From: Riptortus pedestris
Taxonomy: Eukaryota > Arthropoda > Insecta > Hemiptera > Alydidae
NCBI GenBank assembly: GCA_019009955.1
Contig: CM032232.1
Coordinates: 54,438,501 to 54,502,500, forward strand
Direction: 5' to 3'
DNA: 64,000 nucleotides
Shown: positions 11,322-22,388 of the stretch, piece by piece
How positions within the stretch are numbered: the first letter of the stretch is position 1
Layout of the letters: every line of letters starts with the position of its first letter
Position numbers and translations under genes: made by a program
Notes under the pieces: generated by a model
Told to the model about the DNA's origin: nothing
The model's input: the letters and a program-made list of their open reading frames with translations, nothing else
The model's database searches: none

Positions 11322-11506
11322 CTACAGGGACTCAGGTTAGCCATGTGAGTAAAAACGTAAACTTTAATTTCACATGGTAAGCCTAGAGTGGCGAGTTTGA
11401 TTCCGGCCTGGGCAATAGAAATTTATTTAGTGACGAAATTTTTAAATAAAACTTTTAGTTCTACCCTGGCTAGAAAAGGGTGGTGACCTGTAGATAACCC
11501 GTCCTA
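11322..11506 (+). repeat. tRNA-derived SINE, 3' tail lost
   Basis: GGGACTCAGGTTAGCCATGT head, B-box region GAGTTTGATTCCGGCC, and GTGACCTGTAGATAACCCGT near the end. The A/T-rich tail is absent or replaced by unrelated DNA. Confidence 0.75.
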
Positions 11507-12030
11507 ATGGCGTTAAATTTAATTTCAGTAACAAAAATACAAAGTGCCAAATGGATTTCAGATGCCAGTCTTTTGAAGGGCGTGTTTAATTTAAAATTAA
11601 TTAATGCAAAGAACGTTTTTTGTAATGTTGATGTTTTTTTTTTGTTTTTTTGGTTAAAGATTCCATTCCTTTTCCCAGAGATTTGCTTTAATGATAATTT
11701 TGTTTCGTACAACTTTTATGTCGCAGCATTCTTCAATAAAATGTACCGTTTCTGAAATAATGATTTGTGCATTTTACGGCTAAAGGATTCGTCAAATTGA
11801 AAAAAATTCACGGATATAATATTGTTTTAAAATTTAATTTTCTACAAGCATCCGTCTCACATATATGTCTTACAGTTATGGTCGATGGGGAAGTACTGGA
11901 GAAGCTTACAAGGTTGAATGAATATGGACTAAAAAGATTCTTCGGGTGTCACAATTAATGCACAACAAGTGTCAGCTTTTATTATACAATTGCAGATTTT
12001 AATGGGCGTTGCACGGGATGTTGGGACTCC

Positions 12031-12031
<1 letters not shown>
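11507..12031. other. No recognised gene
   Basis: Two overlapping plus-strand frames (11507-11755, 11767-11958) look like chance frames in T-rich DNA: no domain and no conserved motif seen. Confidence 0.35.

Positions 12032-12092
<61 letters not shown>
12032..12092. repeat. (AT)n microsatellite
   Basis: Uninterrupted TA run followed by a short CA run at about 12100-12111. It lies next to ACE-like sequence, as most AT tracts here do. Confidence 0.9.
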
Positions 12093-12098
<6 letters not shown>

Positions 12099-12179
12099 CA
12101 CACACACACATAGGAAAGCCGAGTCAACGATTACCAATTATAGCTGGTAAGGCATTGTTTTGTTCTACCGCTCACTGAT

Positions 12180-12249
12180 TTGCATTTGAAGAAATTGTTG
12201 AAAATCGCCTCATGAATAGAACCTTAATAGCTGACTTTGAGTGTTTAAA

Positions 12250-12311
<62 letters not shown>
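12180..12311 (-). repeat. ACE 5' fragment with second (AT)n tract
   Basis: GAAAATCGCCTCATGAATAG and CCTTAATAGCTGACTTTGAG match the reverse 5' block of ACE. A long TA run at 12252-12311 follows on the wrong side for a simple copy, so this junction is rearranged. Confidence 0.5.
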
Positions 12312-12313
<2 letters not shown>

Positions 12314-12759
12314 GTCTATATAGGCAGATGTCGTAGTGTGTTATTACCATAAAGTTTCGAATAAATCGTCACCACAATTACCTACTTGATTTCCCAATAA
12401 CTATTTTAAAAGGCTAATCTCACAATTCATTAACCGGTAAAAGAGTGTAACTACTAGTAAGAAATTCTTTCCCCGTGAACAAGTTAAGTGTTTGGCTTTG
12501 GAATGAACCATTAGCATTGATTCTAAGCCAAAGAGGTTCACCTAGATCTTGGATCGTTTATCTTGCTTAAGGTAATGTAGTTTGAAGACAGCTGGCTGGT
12601 AAGTGCAGTCATCTGTGTAACTGAATGGTGCCTTTTACACGGCTTTTCATTCAACCCGATAAGGTATTAATTCAGCCACTATCTGAACTCTATTCACGCG
12701 ACATAGTTCGGCAACTGGGCGTGAAATAGATCTTGCAATGGCTTTGGGGGCAGATTTCC
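12312..12759. other. No recognised feature
   Basis: No coding frame, RNA gene or repeat match seen. Confidence 0.35.
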
Positions 12760-12877
12760 CTTATAACGAAATAATATATTGAGGTCGTCTGTATGATAGG
12801 TTCTTTTAAAGCCCTCAAATTGTCATCTATTCTACCCAGTAGATAGCCATAAATGAGGTCAAATCAAATTTATGTAT
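12760..12877 (+). repeat. ACE 5' fragment immediately upstream of a complete copy
   Basis: TATTGAGGTCGTCTGTATGA and CTACCCAGTAGATAGCCATA are the 5' block of a second, truncated forward copy lying directly before the full copy that starts at 12883. Confidence 0.55.
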
Positions 12878-12882
12878 CTATT

Positions 12883-13464
12883 AGCAGATTTCCCTTAAGA
12901 TTACTCATGAAGCGATTTTCGAAATATTTCTTCAAATGTCTATCTATCCTATCCAGGAGATGAGGAAAATGAGTCCGTTCAAAATTGTATAATTGTACAA
13001 TTTTTGTTTGATCGATACAAAACTCGATATTTAATCGTTTTATGTAAAAAGAATGACCAAATTCGATAATGGCTGAAATCGGACCAGTGGGAGGGGTGTT
13101 AAGAAGGGGATTTGAAATAACTCCGTTACTACACGTTTAACCGAAAACTTGTATAGAACCAATCCTATTGCAAATTAAATTTACTATAAATATTGTTACG
13201 TTTATTCTCTATCTTGAATATTAACCGAGATATATTGCATTTTTATTAAGTATGTACGGATAACGGACGAGATGAGATCGGCTGAAGTCGGTTCTATTAG
13301 TGAGTTCCCGCCGAAAGCTAGTTCGGCCGTTTCCGTAAGTGTTCGGCTCTCGTGAAATTGGTTTCGAGACTTGTTACTACCACCGTTACTAGTATGCATA
13401 TTTCTCAATTGTAAAACTTCACGTGGGAAATCTGCTTAGTTTACGCAGCCTCTGCGTGACTGAC
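12883..13464 (+). repeat. ACE dispersed repeat, both ends present
   Basis: From AGCAGATTTCCCTTAAGATT to CTCTGCGTGACTGAC. It has the full core (AAAACTCGATATTTAATCG, GGACCAGTGGGAGGGG, ATATTAACCGAGATATATTG) and the terminal CACGTGGGAAATCTGCTTAG. The AT tract is only a few bases (AATTGTATAATTGTACAA). The right half also has the GTTCGGCTCTCGTGAAAT segment. A minus-strand frame at 13202-13408 is a translation of this repeat. Confidence 0.8.
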
Positions 13465-13559
13465 TTATTCTGGAGCAAATATTCTTCGTAGTTTTGTGGC
13501 AAGGGTCGCTAATTAAAAGGACATCCCCCCATGAGAAATTCATAACTTAATCGTGGGGT

Positions 13560-14432
13560 GGTATGTAATCAATGAAAAATATAAGGCATTTTCTAATAAT
13601 TTCTTATGCATGCATATGTATCTCAAGTTCGAAAATGGCTAAAACGGCACTAGATGGATTTAGAAAGGGCTGGCGAAAACATTCTAAATATCTCTGATAT
13701 CAGGAGCCAATTTTTTTATAGTCTGAAATAGAACCGGGGGAGGGGAGGGGTTACAGCAGGATATAGCGAAAGTTCGAACATCATCATTATTATACGTCGG
13801 ATCACCGATCTTTATTAAAATTTAGTTTTCTATAAATGTTATTATACACATTTTTATTTGGAATATTACTCGAGATATTTACATTTTTCTTCTTACTCGG
13901 GTTCCAGTAAACCCCCACTTTTAGTCACGACATGTTAACAATAAGCCAATATATCATGAAAAGCCTTATTGTAAGCTGAAATGCCATACTCTGATTTTTA
14001 CTGGCCTCTATGAGGTAAGATACACGCAAAGTCTTAGTGTGAAGAAATCATCAGTTAAGATTTGACGCAAATATGTTCATTTCATATATACTACATTCGT
14101 TATTTACTTAATCAGTCAACAAAAAGATTATAGTAGGTAAATGCTAAAATTGGAGGGTTGGTGTAGAGGAGGAATTCGAAAATACTAAATATCTCCAGTA
14201 GTCTCATCGAAAAATATCTAGAAGCAAACTTGTCACAATATTAGTCATCCCAATTGCTGTTAGGTTTACACATTTTCTCTCGACTCAAGTATTAAGCTAG
14301 TTATTATTATTTCCTTGTGTTGAGCCAACAATACTCCCAAGCTAAACTCATCGTATATTGACGATATTTCTAGAGTCATTCCAGCATGTGGGAAATCTGC
14401 TTAGTTTGCACATCCTGTGCGATGGACTTTCA
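13560..14432 (+). repeat. Two decayed ACE 3' portions in series
   Basis: First part (to about 14060): GAACCGGGGGAGGGGAGGGG, ATTACTCGAGATATTTACAT, CCCCCACTTTTAGTCACGAC, CATGAAAAGCCTTATTGTAA. Second part (about 14130-14432): GATATTTCTAGAGTCATTCC, then GTGGGAAATCTGCTTAGTTT and a hairpin GCACA-TCC-TGTGC before GATGGAC. The hairpin sequence differs from the family norm but still pairs. Confidence 0.6.
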
Positions 14433-14584
14433 TAGCGAGCAACAGTGGCTACGAATTTCAAGGGTCTCCTTTCGATGGATAAGCTAAAACGTGCCTGACT
14501 CATGGCGATGGGGAAATTTAATTTTAATCTAAGATATTTGCATTTTATTTTTGGAACCTTAATGGCTGAGATTCGTTTCATTAT

Positions 14585-14640
14585 ATTCTGGTGACTGGGA
14601 AATCTGCTTCGTTTTCACAGCCTCTGAATCACTGACTTTT
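14585..14640 (+). repeat. ACE 3' end, isolated
   Basis: ACTGGGAAATCTGCTTCGTT followed by a weak hairpin and CACTGAC before TTTT. Only the terminal 55 bp are present. Confidence 0.5.
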
Positions 14641-15061
14641 GGCCCCTTTTTTTAAAAAAAAACACGTTTATTTATTTTACTCTTCGAATAAAAAGTATTC
14701 AGATATATGAGTCTATATTGATTTAAGGTTTAAGGGATTCGGTGGCCATTGTGGGAGAGCATAGAAGGGCCATCAAATACTAGATGCAGATCCAGGCTCC
14801 GTCATGACCTGTATCCTCCTAATCAAGATAAATGACCAATCAATTTCCTCAGTTTTCCTAGCAATCTCCATTCCGGACCAATCAGAGCCCTCAATACATC
14901 ACCTCTATGACTGTGTCAATTCCACCAACTGCACCGCTCTAAAGTTTGTCGAAATTGAAATTAATGTTTGTCAGAAATTGCCTGAGAAATATTTGGTTAT
15001 ATTTAAAAAATATTTATATCAAAAACTCTTGATAACTATCACACAGGAGAATCGTACACTC
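14641..15061. other. Unassigned; 87-codon open frame of unknown nature
   Basis: The frame at 14804-15067 (+) is among the longer ones outside obvious repeats, but it has no recognisable domain and ends inside ACE-like sequence. I see no reason to call it a gene. Confidence 0.3.
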
Positions 15062-15345
15062 TGCTAATTTCCCAAGTGGTAATGTGAGACACTAATGATC
15101 TCATTTCACCATACATTCTCTATTTCTAAATAAAAATAATAATAGAAAAGTAAAAGGGGGGTTAAATGAAGAATAAAAACAAATATCACGTGTAACTCCA
15201 GAACATTGGTTCTTTAACGTTTTTCGATCCAATTCATAATAACAGAGATATTTTGATTATACTTTCCCCCCTCTTTAAATCCATCTATTCCTGATCTTTT
15301 ATGTTAATTAAAACGTTTAAAAACCAAGAATGGTATAGACCAATT
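15062..15345 (-). repeat. ACE fragment, reverse, decayed
   Basis: GCTAATTTCCCAAGTGGTAA, GACACTAATGATCTCATTTC, then GATCCAATTCATAATAACAG and a pyrimidine tract. Confidence 0.5.
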
Positions 15346-15559
15346 AACAATTTTCGCGTCAAGAAGCTTCGTAATTTGTATTTAAGTCATTTACTCTTAA
15401 CTAAATTTGTATACATCTTATTTAGTAAAGATCTATTTTAAGCAATAATTGATATTTAAGCATGAAATAAGGCGATTCACGATATATCGTTATTTAATAC
15501 TATCGCTCGATGACTAAAAGTTGATATAGCGAACGTTGAAAATAAAAAAAATGCACAAC

Positions 15560-15850
15560 TCTCAGTGCGATAAAGAAAAATGGTAAATAGATTTTCAAAG
15601 TATGTAAGGGCATTTAGACTAGGATATTTACTAAAAAAAGATTAGTTTTATACAATTTTTCGGTCCTACTCATAGTAAAGGAGATATATTGATTTTATAT
15701 CTCTGTTGATAATTTACCTTTAGTTCAAAATTCAGTTTTAATTTCACTTGAAACGCTTGTATATGGAGTTTAGACGCGAACAAATAAGACTTGTGACCGC
15801 TAGAATAGTATCAGACAAGAATGTAGTTATATCTTATATATATATAGATT
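15560..15850 (-). repeat. ACE core fragment, reverse, decayed
   Basis: GGTCCTACTCATAGTAAAGG, AACGCTTGTATATGGAGTTT, and ACTTGTGACCGCTAGAATAG followed by a short TATATATATA. Confidence 0.5.
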
Positions 15851-16329
15851 ACATGTATATGCGGGCCAAAATTGAAATATCTTTGAAACCGTTGGAAATG
15901 TCTCAAAATTGCAAAGGACCGAAATTATTACTCCCATCGAGGCCTTTTCAATACGTCATATAGTAATTTCAAAACGTTAGTTTTAACTACGAACCCCCAC
16001 AGTTTTAATACATATTAGAAAACTACTCAAAAAGTAAGACTTGTATTTTTGTTTTGCTTAGTATTTAGCGATGAAATGGCTGCAAAAGTCGTAGCTATTT
16101 TCAATGTCAAACGCACAGATTTAATGTCTACCGCCCTCAAACAATTTATATTATATTATATATAATTTATATTTGAGTAATTGCAGTTGCGATCAAACAC
16201 TCTAACAACTACTTTCAGGAATAGTTTTAGTGATTTCATCAAAAATTGAATACATTTTATTTATTTTGCGATTTATCTAACGGTTTAAAACATGTTTCTA
16301 TTGTGACTTGTATACACGGGACACACTGC
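15851..16329. other. No recognised feature
   Basis: AT-rich, nothing recognised. Confidence 0.35.
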
Positions 16330-16432
16330 ATAAATAGAATAATAGACTACGTCATTTTCGTCATCTCCTACGTAGGATCCATGGACATTTTAGGAACCAT
16401 TTCGAATACAACCTCAATAGCTTATGAACAAT
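16330..16432 (-). repeat. ACE 5' fragment, reverse
   Basis: GTCATTTTCGTCATCTCCTA, GGATCCATGGACATTTTAGG and ACAACCTCAATAGCTTATGA are the reverse 5' block. Confidence 0.55.
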
Positions 16433-17144
16433 GATTAAACTTTCAATGTTAAAATAATCAAATATATATACTCAAAGAGAGTTTTTTTCTCCTCTGTGGT
16501 GATTGTAGTCTAAAGTTTTAAAGGCACTGGAATATATGTATTTTTATTTTTCAATTAAATCCAAAAAAACATTTTTATTTTTAAATTCATATTGATTGGC
16601 AGCAATATTTTCCTTCAATTATAAATCAAAATAGGTATACAGACGAACTGATTTAAAATAATCTGTATAAATAAACCTTAAGATTTCGTCTGAGATTCTA
16701 TTTATATTCGGTGAGGATTAATATTTTGTTTTAAGATTCAGACCATTTTTAGAAGAAGAATGGCATAAAAATTAAAATATTTTCTTTCTAACCTCACTTT
16801 TTTTACTCAAATACTTCAAAACAGCTAGGAGGAGGTTATTGGTTTAAAAATACAAAAGAACAGGAGACTATTGGTTTTCACGTAATAATTTCGAACTCGT
16901 TTTTATTTAGATTTATGGCCATACTTCTACCTAAACTTTAGTGTACGATTTCCAATTTATTATCATTGGAAAACTAGAAAACACTAATAGATTGTGAAAA
17001 CTAAAATAAAAGTCGTAGAAGGAATGAAAAATGAATTTAACGGGACAATACGGCATTTAACATATGTGTTTAACACACTAGCAGATTCGCAACGGCAAAG
17101 GATTTTAATCTTGTTACAAAGTAGCAATAAATGTACATATTTAG

Positions 17145-17145
<1 letters not shown>
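16433..17145. other. No recognised feature
   Basis: AT-rich, no coding signal seen. Confidence 0.35.

Positions 17146-17187
<42 letters not shown>
17146..17187. repeat. (CA)n microsatellite
   Basis: About 20 CA units directly upstream of a LINE end. It generates the long His-Thr and Val-Cys frames on the two strands. Confidence 0.9.
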
Positions 17188-17189
<2 letters not shown>

Positions 17190-17202
17190 CAACAGGACAC
17201 TG

Positions 17203-17545
17203 AATGACCAAAAGGCCAATTTCCAATGGAAGAAGATAAGCTATTTTTAAAATAATATAATAAGCTTAAAATATTTGCAGAACATGGATTTGATACAATT
17301 AATAGGTTGAATACTTATTACAGCTGATAAAACATCGATACTTAAAATATTGAATAATTCCTGTTTTAATGCTAATAATTTTCTCTTTATATGTCTCTTT
17401 TTAAGGCTGTTATTGTTATTGTTAACTTTTACTCTCGAAATAATGTATTTGTAATATACTAAAATTGCATGTGATATGTTAATCTGCGTGTACATGCAGA
17501 TAAATAAACGGTCATCTTATAAGGCTACTATTGGAACTAAACAAA
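17203..17545 (+). mobile_element. LINE 3' end: last pol codons plus 3' UTR
   Basis: A short coding remnant with FPMEEDKLFLK, then FAEHGFDTINRLNTYYS and a stop near 17325, followed by a 3' UTR ending TAAATAAACGGTCATCTTAT and an A-rich end. The same coding end and UTR occur at 49466-49880, where more of the upstream pol is preserved. Severely 5' truncated. Confidence 0.7.
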
Positions 17546-18869
17546 TTATATATATACTACCTAAAGTACTTGGCATTGCTTGGGAATCATTAGAGACTGA
17601 ATAATGAAAATCTTTCGTCAATTCAATGATTGAAACGCAATGGGCCAAAAAACAACCATAATAATGAGTACCATAAAATATTATATTTTTATTATAAGAT
17701 ATGCAAAAATAAAAATTTCTTATCCCAAAAGCGGCCCTAAGTATAATTAGTTTTTATACATGTTTAATAAACATTATTAATAACGATCTATTGTATCTTT
17801 GTATTTATAGTTGTGCATACACATGCTCTGTTATGCGTAATGTACGTTATTAAAGGAGAAAGATTAATAATTAACAGACATTAGCCCCAGCACATTCAAT
17901 CTCCTTTAATATTGTTTAGTTTTATTGTAATATTTAGTGCAAGAATTGTATTAGTTAATAAATAAAAAATTTAATGAATGTATTGTATTATTTTAAAAGT
18001 ATACAATATTTCTTGTATATATATAATTTGATAAGATATTGTGGCATTTATTTCATTTTGTTTAAAACTTTGTTTCGTTCTAAAATAACTTCAAATTTGC
18101 ATTTTGACCATTTACAAATTTACAGTTATGTACCCCTAATATAATCTATGGGTAGAAAAATAGTTTCTGTAATATACAATAATTACCAAAATATTTTAAA
18201 TCGTATTGTGAATTTCACAAAAATAAATAGAATAAATCCGTTATAAATTTCACAATATTACACATTGTAACAGACTTACTTGAAAGCTTAGCTGCCCTTT
18301 ACTCGTTTGGTCCAAATTATGAAAGAGGTAATGTGCGTAGGCGTGAGTGTGTGCTGAAACATAGATCAAAAACACAAAATTAATCATTTAACTAATTATT
18401 CAAGTCTTGACTAATAAATACCACATTTTAAAGTTAATTTATTATTCGAAGGCTTTCATGTAAAATAGTTAATTTTATTTGTATACAAAAAATGTACATA
18501 AAACAACTCGAGACCATATTAATAACAATTTTTTAGTCCATTGGTCTTTTTACAGCGTGCTCCGAAGAATGTTCTCTCTACACAAAATACTAAAGACTAA
18601 AGAAAATACTGTTCAAAACCTGACGACCTGTTCGAATCCAGTAAGTTCCTTAAGGCAGCAATAATTTTTCATGTAAAATAAACTTTTTGGCCAGCTGATG
18701 GCCCTCATAACACAAGTAGAATAATCATAAATTCAATAATAATAATAATAATAATAACAGTACTAAAAAATTTGCAGACACACAGTACTATCTAACAAAA
18801 CAGAATATGTTTCTATGAAATACAGAGTTTTCATTTAGTGCCTTAAATTTTTCCTTTGGGTATATTTAG
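17546..18869. other. No recognised feature; AT-rich intergenic DNA
   Basis: An (AAT)n run lies at about 18738-18759. No frame with a recognisable domain was seen. Confidence 0.35.
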
Positions 18870-19290
18870 TAAGAGTTCGTTCCTTACCAATACATTGACG
18901 AATACAATATACTTTCTGATTGTTATACGATGAATCCAGTTAATTTATTAGGTATCTCAAAAGTACTTCAATACCCCTAAATGAGTGAAGAAATGTCTGA
19001 CATGTTAGAAATTACCCTAGAAGAATTTACTATGAATAAACATTAGAAGTAATAAAACAACAAATTTATACCAGAAAACAAATATTACTTTAAACTAGTA
19101 AAAATGTAATATTGTTGTATAGTATAATATTCTTCTACTTAATAGGTATTCTAGGATAATTTCTAACATCTCAGACATTTCTTCACTTATGCAAGGGAAT
19201 TTAAGCACATTTGAGAAATGTAATAAATTAACTGATATCATCGTATAGAAAGTATGTATTGGTCATTAGAGGAATGATTTCGGATATAAT
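18870..19290. repeat. Long imperfect inverted repeat (about 140-160 bp arms)
   Basis: The left arm contains AGTTAATTTATTAGGTATCT and GTGAAGAAATGTCTGACATG. The right arm, read in reverse complement, contains AGTTAATTTATTACATTTCT and GTGAAGAAATGTCTGAGATG. Arms lie at about 18870-19030 and 19125-19290 with a roughly 95-bp AT-rich loop. Could be a foldback transposon or a long hairpin transcript. Confidence 0.75.
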
Positions 19291-19817
19291 TGTTTATTTT
19301 TAATTGTATATAATTGTACAACTCGTTTAATTTGTTGGTTTGTTTCTGTGAATGATATTAAAAACAATGATTTATGCCCTGAAAATATAACTAATAAATA
19401 AATACATTTTATTGAGGAAGAAGGTTTCTACTTTTAGAGAATTACATAAAAATAACTGCTCGTAGAAATATCTTCAGTTTGAGTCGATCTCCTTCGACCT
19501 TTCAATTACATCCCTTAAAAATTATTACTGTCCTTAATTTGTTACATTTAATCGTATCTACCATCATTAAAAATCTTGATAAGAATTCCATTATAATTTA
19601 TTACAATATTTTCAATCTTTCAGACTAATAATTTAGTGATCGGTCCATTAAGTAACCAAAACCCCTCATAATAGTTGAAAAACTAGAACTTCAACATTCC
19701 GTAAAGTGTATAATGTTTTTAGGCAGTATCTAGCCCTGTTTCAGAGCCAGAGAGGTTTTAGTCCATTCATTCTTTATATTTTCTTAAAAATCGATATAAA
19801 CGTAGAAACGCCTAATT
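19291..19817. other. No recognised feature
   Basis: AT-rich, nothing recognised. Confidence 0.35.
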
Positions 19818-19959
19818 ACATTATTTATTTATTTATTTATTTGAGCTTCCCAGCTTTGGCGATGTTGCTCTAAAATAAAACTTAAAAAACAAAACAAAAC
19901 TCAAATAAAAACAAACAATACAAAAAAATAACAAAATTAAACAAAACATAAATACGTAG

Positions 19960-20330
19960 AACATAGAACACAAAAGGAACACAAAACATAAAAGGAACAT
20001 AGAACACAAAAGGAACACAAAACATAAAAGGAACATAGAACACAAAAGGAACACAAAACAAAAAAGGAACATAGAACACAAAAGGAACACAAAACATAAA
20101 AGGAACATAGAACACAAAAGGAACACAAAACATAAAATGAACATAAAACACAAAAGGAACACAAAACAAAAAAGGAACATAGAACACAAAAGGAACACAA
20201 AACATAAAAGGAACATAAAACACAAAACATAAAAGTAACATAGAACACAAAACATAAAAGGAACATAGAACACAAAAGGAACACAAAACATAAAAGGAAC
20301 ATAAAACACAAAAGGAACATAAAACATGGA
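19960..20330 (-). repeat. 18-bp minisatellite with a 36-bp higher-order unit
   Basis: Plus-strand units alternate AAAAGGAACACAAAACAT and AAAAGGAACATAGAACAC, about 20 copies, with a few variant or shortened units. Because 18 is a multiple of three and the minus strand lacks stops, three long overlapping minus-strand frames (up to 176 codons, CSFYVLCS-type repeats) appear; these are artefacts of the repeat. It lies within the 3' UTR position of the minus-strand LINE. Confidence 0.9.
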
Positions 20331-20760
20331 GAATCAAAAAACATAAAAGATTGGAAATCAAAAAATAAAAATGGAACACAACAAAGAACAAAATAAATGA
20401 ACGAGGGAACAAATAAAGACAAAATTCAAAACTAGGTACAAAACTGAAAATCGAAACTAATGATATTGAGCAATAGGGAAATCATTAATAAAATATTTAA
20501 ATATTCAATAAATAAATAAGTAAATCGATAGTTAAAATTAAATTGGTATTTAAAAAGAATAAAAGAAGTTTAAAATTATTAAGGTTTTGATAAAATATAA
20601 GTTGGTTCAGGTGACTATTTACATAAAACTCTGTAACTCCTTAATACACGCTCAAGTGAGTGAAAACTTGAAAACAAAAAAATTGAGGTTTAGATAAAAT
20701 GTTTATTTTTGCATCCAAAAATGTTGTAAAAATAAAAATGTGAAACAGATTTAAAATATA

Positions 20761-21342
20761 TCAGATTTTTGAATAGATGTGTATAGTCTTTAAATGTTTG
20801 AGAATTGTATCTATGTATAGACACCCCTTTGTCAGTAGTTCGTGTAAATTATGTGGTATCTGTAAGTAATTGCGTTGCCTGCAGTCAGTCAGTATATGTT
20901 TAACTGTCAGAGCTTCATAACGACTTCTACAAGGTTTGTCTTGTTTGTTCATCAAGTATGAGTGTGTTAGTAGAGTGTGTCCAATTCGTAACCGTGTAAG
21001 TATTACTTCATCTCTTCTTGCTTTAAAGTCGTAAGGCCACGGCTTCCCTGAATGTTTAATTTCTCCAAGCTTACTAGTCGAGTTCAGCCAGTGACCTTGC
21101 CATATGTGAAGTATTTCTTTCTTTGTTACTTTGCATAAGTCCTGTGTAGTTAGTAAGTTCGTGTCTGTAGTGTTTTTCCTTGTGGCTAGTTTTGCATGCT
21201 TGTCTACTATAGTATTCTGTTTAATGTCTTCGTGTCCGGGAATCCATAACATTGTTATGTTTATATGTTTAAGTCTGTTAATGTGAGAGAAAATTATTAC
21301 AAATAACGTAGTTAACAAATTGAATAATGAGCTTTTCTTCAA
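20761..21342 (-). pseudogene. LINE pol C-terminus with RNase H domain (partial)
   Basis: 193-codon open frame. Residues about 28-55 read ITMLWIPGHEDIKQNTIVDK followed by HAKLA, matching the WIPGH..I..N...D..AK end of the RNase H domain found in many insect LINEs. It continues with RRDEVILTRLRIGHTLLTHS and LTVKHILTDCRQRNYLQIPH, the usual cysteine-containing C-terminal tail. The start Met is fortuitous because the element is 5' truncated. The frame is intact to its stop, which suggests a fairly young insertion. Confidence 0.8.
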
Positions 21343-21345
21343 TAA

Positions 21346-22195
21346 TTAAAATCTTGAACTACCCTATAATATGCTTAATAAATATTAAGTAATAACTGTT
21401 CAATCTAATTTGAAAAATTAAATTTACTTCTGATTGAAAAATAAAGCTTTTTGTTGATTTTGGCTGGTGAAGATCCTTTTCGATTTCTAAATTCATGTAA
21501 ATAACCACCAATATTTACAAGTAAATTGTCTTCATTCAACAGGATAGTGCTATATTGCATCACCTATAGTGTTGTGTCGTCACTTATTTTCGTCCACATC
21601 AAAACATAAAATCACATAAACTTTAAATCAATATTTTAGTAATTTTACATTTATTTTTATTTAGTTAACAATGCGTAATACGTGCAATACTGAATATCTC
21701 TGAAGCATAGAAAAAAGCATGGAACATATTTACTCTGACGATCAGTAACAATAATTTCATTTAATGGAAATTTAAATCCTAAGTTTAATCCTTCAACTTT
21801 CGAATTCTTCAGAAATTATTTAAACCTGAATAAATTTTCTGCCCCCACTTTCAAAGGTGATGATGATTAATTTTACCCTTTAGACACATGACACTTGTAC
21901 ACAATAAAAGTAACAAAAACAATTTTTTTAAAGTTAAAAAGTTTACTCTGAATTAAATGAATTTTAAGTAGAGGCCTTGGTCATTTTTTACGCATGATGT
22001 GTACTCAAGCATCCAGGAGATATGAACTGTATATATACATTGTTACGACACAGCAACTTTGGATAATAAATAATTCAAAATTATTATTCAAAAATTCGCT
22101 CTTCTAAGCTAATTATAATAAATGGAATATATTATCTTAAAATCTATCTGCATTAAGCCTAAGTATCAAATGTAATATTTAGAATACAGAAGTTA
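21346..22195. other. No recognised feature
   Basis: AT-rich, no signal seen. Confidence 0.35.
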
Positions 22196-22388
22196 TGAAT
22201 ATCGCACATGGTAAACCTATAGTGGCGAGTTCGATTCTCGTTTGGGCAAAGGAAATTATTTAGTGACGGAATTCATTAAATAAAATCCTTTGCCCTACCC
22301 TGGCTAGAAAAGGGAGGTAACCTGTAGATAACCCGTCCAATTAGCCTTAGCTGTAAAAAGTGTACGTTAATAAATAATAATAATACGG
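22196..22388 (+). repeat. tRNA-derived SINE
   Basis: GCACATGGTAAACC, B box GAGTTCGATTCTCGTT, TTAGTGACGGAATTCATTAA, GGCTAGAAAAGGGAGGTAAC, and tail TTAATAAATAATAATAATAC. The first part of the tRNA head is missing. Confidence 0.8.

Larger units (their letters stand above)
19818..21345 (-). mobile_element. 5'-truncated LINE on the minus strand
   Basis: Bounded at its 3' end (low coordinates) by an (AAAT)n tail at 19822-19841. The adjacent sequence reads, on the minus strand, GAGCAACATCGCCAAAGCTG; a related GCCAAATCGCCAAGATGCGG precedes the tail of the LINE ending at 48625. It contains an RNase H and C-terminal coding end (20761-21342) and an 18-bp minisatellite in the 3' UTR. The 5' part is missing beyond 21345. 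Confidence 0.7.

Noticed and set aside
11929..12178. Frames with long Tyr-Ile runs (also at 16984, 24742, 27490, 52015, 52585, 59604)
   Set aside because: Translations of (AT)n or (CA)n microsatellites.
14804..15067. 87-codon plus-strand frame as a small gene
   Set aside because: No domain, no recognisable splice or promoter context, and its end runs into an ACE fragment.
19833..20422. Three overlapping minus-strand frames of 161-176 codons rich in F, C, V and Y
   Set aside because: They are the three frames of an 18-bp repeat without stops, not proteins.
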